Positions 5,093 to 8,892 of a stretch of DNA of 8,892 bases are shown here, one piece after another. How positions within the stretch are numbered: the stretch's first letter is position 1; every line of letters starts with the position of its first letter. The position numbers and the translations under genes are program-made. The notes under the pieces are model-generated. The model did not search any database. It was not told the origin of the DNA and worked only from the letters and a program-made list of their open reading frames with translations. Origin of the DNA: RUG572 sp051884915 (GTDB lineage: Bacteria; Verrucomicrobiota; Kiritimatiellia; RFP12; UBA1067); NCBI GenBank assembly GCA_051884915.1, contig JBJEWF010000102.1:1-8892 (forward strand), read 5' to 3'.

Positions 5093-6943
5093 CTATTTCT
5101 TCAGCCGCAGGTTCCGGAATTCCACCGTCATCGGCGGTCCCTGGTGGAGCTGCAGGGCGATGTGCCCCTTCGCCGGGAAGAATTCGTCGCGCGGGTCTTC
5201 GATGGAGGTCGTCCGCACGCCGTTGATCCACACCGCGATCGTGCGCCCCTTGACGACGACGCGGATGTCGTTCCACTGCCCGGCCCGGAAGAGCTTCTGC
5301 AGCTCCTTGCCGTCGGCGAACCGCGTGACCGTTTTCTTGCCGTCGGCGGCCAGAACGACGTCCGCGCCGCGCTCGCCGACCAGATGCTGGCGGGGATGGT
5401 AGAGGAATCCGACGTAGTTGCCGCCGCCGTTCATGTCGGCCTGGTAGCCGTTGTCGCCGATGAACTGGGGCTTGCAGCGGAGCTGGATGCCCGAGTTGGC
5501 GCCGCCGGAAAGGCGGAATTCGGCGCGCAGCTCGAAATCGTCCAGCACTTCCGCCGTGTAGACGAGATGGTGGTTGGGCTTGCAGGGACGCTCGGCCGTG
5601 GACTGGCCGGTGATGACGCCGTCCTTCACGGAGAAGTGGCCGTCGACCTGGCTCCAGCCCGTCAGATCCCTGCCGTTGAAAATCGGCCGGAAGAGTTTCT
5701 CCTGCGGATCGGGCACGACGCCGCGCTTCTCCAGCGCCGCGATGATGCGCAGCAGGGCGGCGCGGACGTCGCCCGTCGCCGCGGCGGCGGCGTCCAGCAG
5801 CGGGCCGGCCACGTCGTCCGGCAGCCGGCAGCCGGCGAGTTCCGCTTCAAGATTTTCGGGCGTGACGACCGAAATCGCCGGGCCGTCGCCGATCCGGTAG
5901 GTGAGGCGGAGTTCCTTGGGCTGCCCGGGCGCCGGATCGCGGGCGAAGCCGCCGTGGCCGGCCAGGCGGTTGCCGCTCATGATGGAGCGGGAACCGGCCG
6001 CGACGAGCGCGGTGACCATGTCCATCACGTCCGCGACGGGTTTCGCGACGGGCTTGCCCGCGGCGTCCTTGACCTCGTTCGGCCCCCAGTAGCCGTATTC
6101 CGCCGAGAGGATTTTCACGTCGACCCGGTCGGCGACGAAAGCCCGCGAACAGACGCGGATGACGGAGCCGGCCAGGCGCTCCTCGGCGGGCCAGATCGCG
6201 ACCTGGTCGAGGAGGAAGCGGAGGTCGCGCGGCGCCTCGCACAGGGTCGCGAACGCCTTGAAGATTTCGGTGCGGACGCCCGTCTCCTGCGTCTGGCGCG
6301 CGAACTCGGCGAATTTCGGCAGCAGGCCGGCCGTCCGGCGGTCGCCCAGAACGCCAATCGCCAGGCGGGCCTTTTTGACGTCGGCGCCGGCCGCCAGTTT
6401 CAGCAGTTCGCCGTCAAGGGCGGCAGTGGGGAAGCCCACGAGATGGCGCCGGGCCAGCGTCGCCTCGAAACCGCCGCCGAGCGCCGCCTCGACCAGGCCC
6501 GGGACGACGGCGGGATCGCCGTTCTGCAGGGGCGTCTTGGGCGGAAACGCCGTCAGCGCCGCCGCCGCGCCGTCGTAGCCGTCCGGAACGGGCCGCGCGC
6601 GCTGGCGCAGCGACGCCTCGACGCCGGCTCGGCGCGCGCCCGTCGTCCGCGCGCACGCCGCGCGCAGCGCGGCTTCGGCCTCCGGGCCGGGGATCTGCTC
6701 CAGGCCGTACCGCGCGGCGTGGAAGAGGACGGCTTCCGTCCCGTCCGCCAGCAGCGCGGCCAGCTTCGGCACCGCCGCCGCCGTGCCCGCGTGGCCGAGT
6801 TCCTGGCAGGCCGTCACGCGGTCGTTGAGGTTCGTGCCCGCGAGGACTTCGAGCAATTCGCCCTCCCGCATCAGAAACGCCGGGTGCCGCATGTCCGCGG
6901 CCAGCACCGCCAGCGGCATCATCCATATCAGAATCTTGTTCAT
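5093..6943 (-). CDS. Secreted HEAT-repeat / DUF3395-like / DUF1080 (3-keto-glycoside hydrolase-type) protein
   Basis: A 616-residue protein that begins with a signal peptide (MNKILIWMMPLAVLAA). Residues about 28-270 are Ala/Leu-rich helical repeats of HEAT type (for example VPKLAALLADGTEAVLFHAARYGLEQI, 58-84). Residues about 275-365 (VKILSAEYGYWGPNEV, then DPAPGQPKELRLTYRIGDG) resemble the DUF3395-like module found at the end of some DnaJ-like proteins. Residues 417-616 are a DUF1080 / PF06439 domain: LFRPIFNGRDLTGW, DGVITG, NSGIQLRCK, GYQADMNGGGNYVGFLYHPR, WNDIRVVVKG, and GHIALQLHQGPPMTVEFRNLRLKK. DUF1080 proteins include hydrolases of 3-keto-glucosides acting outside the cytoplasm, which suits its position 29 bp after a Tat-exported Gfo/Idh/MocA gene. 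ATG 6943 gives the signal peptide; the much longer frame upstream overlaps the oxidoreductase gene and is a shadow. The glycoside is unknown. Confidence 0.88.
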   Translation of the reverse strand: MNKILIWMMPLAVLAADMRHPAFLMREGELLEVLAGTNLNDRVTACQELGHAGTAAAVPKLAALLADGTEAVLFHAARYGLEQIPGPEAEAALRAACARTTGARRAGVEASLRQRARPVPDGYDGAAAALTAFPPKTPLQNGDPAVVPGLVEAALGGGFEATLARRHLVGFPTAALDGELLKLAAGADVKKARLAIGVLGDRRTAGLLPKFAEFARQTQETGVRTEIFKAFATLCEAPRDLRFLLDQVAIWPAEERLAGSVIRVCSRAFVADRVDVKILSAEYGYWGPNEVKDAAGKPVAKPVADVMDMVTALVAAGSRSIMSGNRLAGHGGFARDPAPGQPKELRLTYRIGDGPAISVVTPENLEAELAGCRLPDDVAGPLLDAAAAATGDVRAALLRIIAALEKRGVVPDPQEKLFRPIFNGRDLTGWSQVDGHFSVKDGVITGQSTAERPCKPNHHLVYTAEVLDDFELRAEFRLSGGANSGIQLRCKPQFIGDNGYQADMNGGGNYVGFLYHPRQHLVGERGADVVLAADGKKTVTRFADGKELQKLFRAGQWNDIRVVVKGRTIAVWINGVRTTSIEDPRDEFFPAKGHIALQLHQGPPMTVEFRNLRLKK

Positions 6944-6972
6944 GTTCCGTTTTCGTCCTGTTTTCGCGTCCT

Positions 6973-8298
6973 TCAGATGATCTGCCAGCCTTCGCGCTGG
7001 GGGCGCGACAGCAGGCGGTTGGCTTCGGGATCGTTGACAAACTGCTCGCGGAGCGGATCCCAGGTCATGTCGCGTCCGAGCCACTGGGCGATGTTCGCGC
7101 AGTGGACGGTCGTCATCGAGCGGTGCATCAGGACGGGGTTGGCGACCGTCTTGGCGCGCGTCCTGACGGAGTTGAGGAACTGGCGCATGTGGTTCTGCCC
7201 CGTGTAGCCCGTCCGCACGCAGTAGTCGGCCAGGATCTTCTGGTAGTCGGCCAGCAGCGAGGGCCGGGACGCCTCGGGCATCGTGTAGCCGTCGGCGCAG
7301 GAGACCCAGCCCTCGGAGCCCACGTAGCGCACGCCGCAGGTGCCGCGCCAGCCGCGCTGGCAGGTGACCATGTCCACGCCGTTGGCGAAATGCATCCGCA
7401 GGCCGTCGGGAAGGGGCTTGTGCAGGCAGGGGTAGAAGACGGGCGAGGTGTTTTCGGCGCCGATCGCGTCGTGGCACTGGGCGAACGTGTGGGAGCCCCA
7501 CTCGCCCACGACGCCCGTGTAGAGGTCGTGGTCGCGGTGCCAGGCGCCCTTCAGGTAGGCGCCGTTGAACGGCCGCCACGCGCACGGCCCGAGCCAGGCG
7601 TTCCAGTCGACTTCCTCGCGCGGCGGTTCCGGCTCGGCCGGCAGCCAGTTCCGCGCCAGGTTGACGTTGCCCCAGGGCGCCAGGTGGGCGTAGACGGTCT
7701 TCACCTCGCCGAGCCGGCCCAGGCGGAGCAGTTCGTTGCAGACGACGAAGTTGGGTTCGCTCAGGCGCTGCATGCCGGCCTGGTAGACGCGCTTGCAGGC
7801 GCGGGCGGCGGCGACGACGGCCTGGCCCTCCTGGACGGTCATCGAGGCCGGCTTCTCCGTGTAGACGTCCTTGCCCGCGCGCATGGCGAGGATCGAGGCG
7901 CAGGCGTGCCAGCGGTCGCCGGTGGCGATCAGGACGGCGTCGATGTCCGTCCGCGCCAGCATCTCCCGCATGTCGACATACCGGGCGCAGTCCGCATTGC
8001 CGTAGTGCGCGTCGGCCAGCGCCTTGATGGCGTCGCGGCGTTCGCGGCGCACATCGCAGATGGCGACGAACTGCACGTCCTTCTCCGGCAGCACCCAGGT
8101 GCGCAAGTCGCCCGTGCCGCGGTTGCCGAGTCCGATCGCGCCCATGACGATGCGGTTCGACGGCGCCACGGCCCCGTCCTTCCCCAGCGCCGAGGCGGGA
8201 ACGAGCCACGGCAGGGCCACGCCGCCGCCCAGCTGTCCGAGGAAACGCCGGCGCGAAAGCCGCCTGTTCGATTTCTGCCTGTCTTTCGGTTTCTGCAT
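6973..8298 (-). CDS. Tat-exported Gfo/Idh/MocA family oxidoreductase
   Basis: A 441-residue protein. A twin-arginine signal SRRRFLG (15-21) followed by a hydrophobic stretch and a probable ASA-LG cleavage region indicates export of the folded protein with its cofactor. The Rossmann fold is marked by GAIGLGNRG (53-61), the acidic end of strand two at AICD (79-82), and YTEKP (146-150), the family's EKP motif. GEWGSHTFAQCHD (265-277) holds the conserved His region. The C-terminal part (NHMRQFLNSVRTR, then WDPLREQFVNDPEANRLLSRPQREGW) is typical of the Bacteroidota/PVC subfamily. Such enzymes oxidise sugars or glycosides with NAD(P). ATG 8298 is chosen because AGGAGA (8314-8309) lies 10 nt upstream and the Tat motif starts 15 codons in; an in-frame start at 8391 would translate through the promoter. 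It is the first gene of the operon with the DUF1080 gene. Confidence 0.92.
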   Translation of the reverse strand: MQKPKDRQKSNRRLSRRRFLGQLGGGVALPWLVPASALGKDGAVAPSNRIVMGAIGLGNRGTGDLRTWVLPEKDVQFVAICDVRRERRDAIKALADAHYGNADCARYVDMREMLARTDIDAVLIATGDRWHACASILAMRAGKDVYTEKPASMTVQEGQAVVAAARACKRVYQAGMQRLSEPNFVVCNELLRLGRLGEVKTVYAHLAPWGNVNLARNWLPAEPEPPREEVDWNAWLGPCAWRPFNGAYLKGAWHRDHDLYTGVVGEWGSHTFAQCHDAIGAENTSPVFYPCLHKPLPDGLRMHFANGVDMVTCQRGWRGTCGVRYVGSEGWVSCADGYTMPEASRPSLLADYQKILADYCVRTGYTGQNHMRQFLNSVRTRAKTVANPVLMHRSMTTVHCANIAQWLGRDMTWDPLREQFVNDPEANRLLSRPQREGWQII

Positions 8299-8331
8299 GT
8301 CTTCAAGTTCTCCTGATGTGTCGCGCCCTTG

Positions 8332-8361
8332 AGTATAGCATAAAACCGCGGATGCGGAAAA
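8332..8361 (-). promoter_or_regulatory. Extended -10 promoter for the oxidoreductase operon
   Basis: On the minus strand TATACT (8337-8332) is preceded by TGC, giving TGCTATACT. The -35 is weak: TTTTCC at 8361-8356 with an 18-bp spacer is the best candidate. An extended -10 can compensate for a poor -35. Transcription would start near 8325, leaving a leader of about 27 nt with AGGAGA in it. No operator was recognised in the leader. Confidence 0.6.
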
Positions 8362-8384
8362 CGCCCCGAAACGGGCCAGATGAG

Positions 8385-8460
8385 TGGTCAATGGGCAGTG
8401 GTCACAGGTCGCGTGCGAAGCTCCGTTCTCGCCTGATCACTGCCCATTGCCCACTGACCA
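8385..8460. repeat. Imperfect long inverted repeat of TGGTCA/TGGGCA units
   Basis: Bases 8389-8404 can pair with 8434-8449 over 16 positions (one G:T wobble) around a 29-base loop. An outer TGGT (8385-8388) then matches the far end of the second arm after a 7-base bulge. The right arm (8434-8460) is built of CACTGCCCATTGCC-CACTGACCA-like heptamers, related to the heptamers at 8628-8650. It lies just upstream of the oxidoreductase promoter. Confidence 0.7.
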
Positions 8461-8478
8461 TTAAAAAGCTAAATGTGA

Positions 8479-8604
8479 TTTTAGCCGCAAAGAGCGCAAA
8501 GAACGCAAAGGATGCGGAGGATGCAATTCCGCTTCCGTGATGACGTTTGCATTCGCTTGCCACAACACCTCTTTGCGTCCTTTGCGTTCTTTGCGGCTAA
8601 AAAA
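8479..8604. repeat. Complete palindromic repeat element, copy B (MITE-like)
   Basis: The left arm TTTTAGCCGCAAAGAGCG is followed by two further CGCAAAG units; the right arm (8571-8604) is the inverted form and ends TTTGCGGCTAAAAAA. The core at 8519-8544 matches copy A's 408-433 at 22 of 26 positions, and ATTCGCTT (8551-8558) and CACCTCTTTGCG are shared as well. Because the core is not palindromic, the two copies have a defined common orientation. No protein is encoded; the AAKNAKDAKR-type peptides it yields are translations of the repeat. Confidence 0.82.
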
Positions 8605-8627
8605 CATCCATCTGTTTCACTTCCCGT

Positions 8628-8650
8628 CTGACCACTGACCGCTGACCACT
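8628..8650. repeat. Short tandem heptamer repeat
   Basis: Three tandem 7-mers, CTGACCA, CTGACCG and CTGACCA, followed by CT. The unit matches the end of the inverted repeat at 8434-8460 (CACTGACCA), so both probably derive from the same heptamer family. Function unknown; replication slippage would explain its growth. Confidence 0.65.
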
Positions 8651-8684
8651 CTCTTCTTGCTTCGGCAACTAAATGTAGTGATTC

Positions 8685-8721
8685 GAGCCGCAAAGAACGC
8701 AAAGTTCGCAAAGATTGCAAA
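8685..8721. repeat. Lone left arm of the CGCAAAG repeat family
   Basis: GAGCCGCAAAGAACGCAAAG continues with TTCGCAAAG and ATTGCAAA, four decaying 9-bp units. No inverted partner is seen before the window ends. The bases just before it, CTAAATGTAGTGATT (8669-8683), match those before copy B, CTAAATGTGATT (8469-8480), apart from a 3-base indel. The flank therefore seems to belong to the repeated unit. Confidence 0.72.
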
Positions 8722-8843
8722 CGAGTTTTGCATCTTCTGCCATGGAGAATTGCCATTCCACGTCTTCTATAGTTATCTGCATCCCTTGTTGCAGCAGGAG
8801 ACATGTTTCAGCCTCATGAGTCAACGAGTACTTATACCCACCC
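8722..8843. other. Intergenic stretch with no confident gene
   Basis: This completes the 594-base gap after the oxidoreductase start. A minus-strand frame of 71 codons from GTG 8884 crosses it, but it ends inside the repeat arm and has no recognisable domain or ribosome site. Base composition is clearly lower in GC than the genes. No RNA gene was recognised. Confidence 0.5.
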
Positions 8844-8874
8844 TTATCCCGGAAAATCCGGGATAAATTATCCC
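8844..8874. repeat. Alternating TTATCCC/GGGATAA palindromes
   Basis: TTATCCCGGA (8844-8853) and TCCGGGATAA (8857-8866) are perfect 10-bp arms around AAA. GGGATAA (8860-8866) can also pair with a third unit, TTATCCC (8868-8874), around a single A. The shared middle arm makes the two hairpins mutually exclusive. It could be a repeat end, a hairpin terminator, or an operator for a gene beyond the window. Confidence 0.6.
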
Positions 8875-8892
8875 AGATATTCACCAGAGCCA

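Noticed and set aside
3537..5402. A 621-codon plus-strand frame opposite the Agl23-like gene
   Set aside because: Its Arg/Glu/Gly-rich low-complexity translation is a shadow; the minus strand has membrane helices and TIGR03663 motifs.
5060..7207. A 715-codon plus-strand frame opposite the HEAT/DUF1080 gene
   Set aside because: No domain is visible, the composition is that of an antisense frame, and the opposite strand has a signal peptide and a clear DUF1080 domain.
6944..8209. N-terminal extension of the DUF1080 gene frame up to 8209
   Set aside because: It lies entirely across the oxidoreductase gene in another frame and is Arg-rich; ATG 6943 with a signal peptide is the better start.
7102..8316. 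A 404-codon plus-strand frame opposite the oxidoreductase gene
   Set aside because: Antisense shadow of the Gfo/Idh/MocA gene, with Val/Ala/Gly/Arg-rich composition and no motif.
8669..8884. A 71-codon minus-strand frame starting with GTG at 8884
   Set aside because: Its start region is the TTATCCC palindrome and its end is the repeat arm; it has no ribosome site or recognised domain, although part of the middle is not obviously low complexity.

Overview
The window is GC-rich bacterial DNA. Its content fits a Verrucomicrobiota/PVC-type heterotroph, possibly Kiritimatiellota-like. This placement is inferred from three things: a Tat-exported Gfo/Idh/MocA oxidoreductase paired with a secreted HEAT/DUF1080 protein, a secreted protein with a discoidin-like domain and autotransporter-like strand motifs, and intergenic repeats built from 9-bp CGCAAAGAA units. 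No rRNA, tRNA, CRISPR array or transposase gene was seen.

Layout. Bases 2-217 hold the probable 3' end of an unrecognised gene. Bases 218-778 form a repeat-rich intergenic region with one complete palindromic element (326-488), two lone element arms, and a short GATCCTGTC-type repeat. A promoter with an extended -10 then drives a YeiH-family membrane transporter (779-2173), and a small two-helix membrane protein overlaps its end (2166-2444). A GC-rich hairpin followed by a T-run, and a new sigma70-type promoter, precede a secreted discoidin-like protein (2610-3479).

The rest of the coding sequence is on the minus strand and converges on that gene with 6 bp between the stop codons. In transcription order it is a Tat-signal Gfo/Idh/MocA oxidoreductase (8298-6973), a secreted HEAT / DUF3395-like / DUF1080 protein (6943-5093) and an Agl23-like (TIGR03663) GT-C-fold membrane protein (5078-3486). 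Gaps of 29 and 14 bp suggest one operon, read from an extended -10 promoter near 8332-8340. The first two genes fit extracytoplasmic sugar oxidation followed by cleavage of a 3-keto-glycoside. The third would handle lipid-linked sugars, but it seems to lack the first membrane helix that the family normally has.

Bases 8299-8892 are a second repeat-rich region with a second complete copy of the palindromic element (8479-8604), an imperfect long inverted repeat, CTGACCA heptamers, another lone element arm, and alternating TTATCCC/GGGATAA palindromes at the right edge. The two complete copies share a non-palindromic core as well as their arms, so they are members of one element family, probably non-autonomous. 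They are the least explained part of the window.
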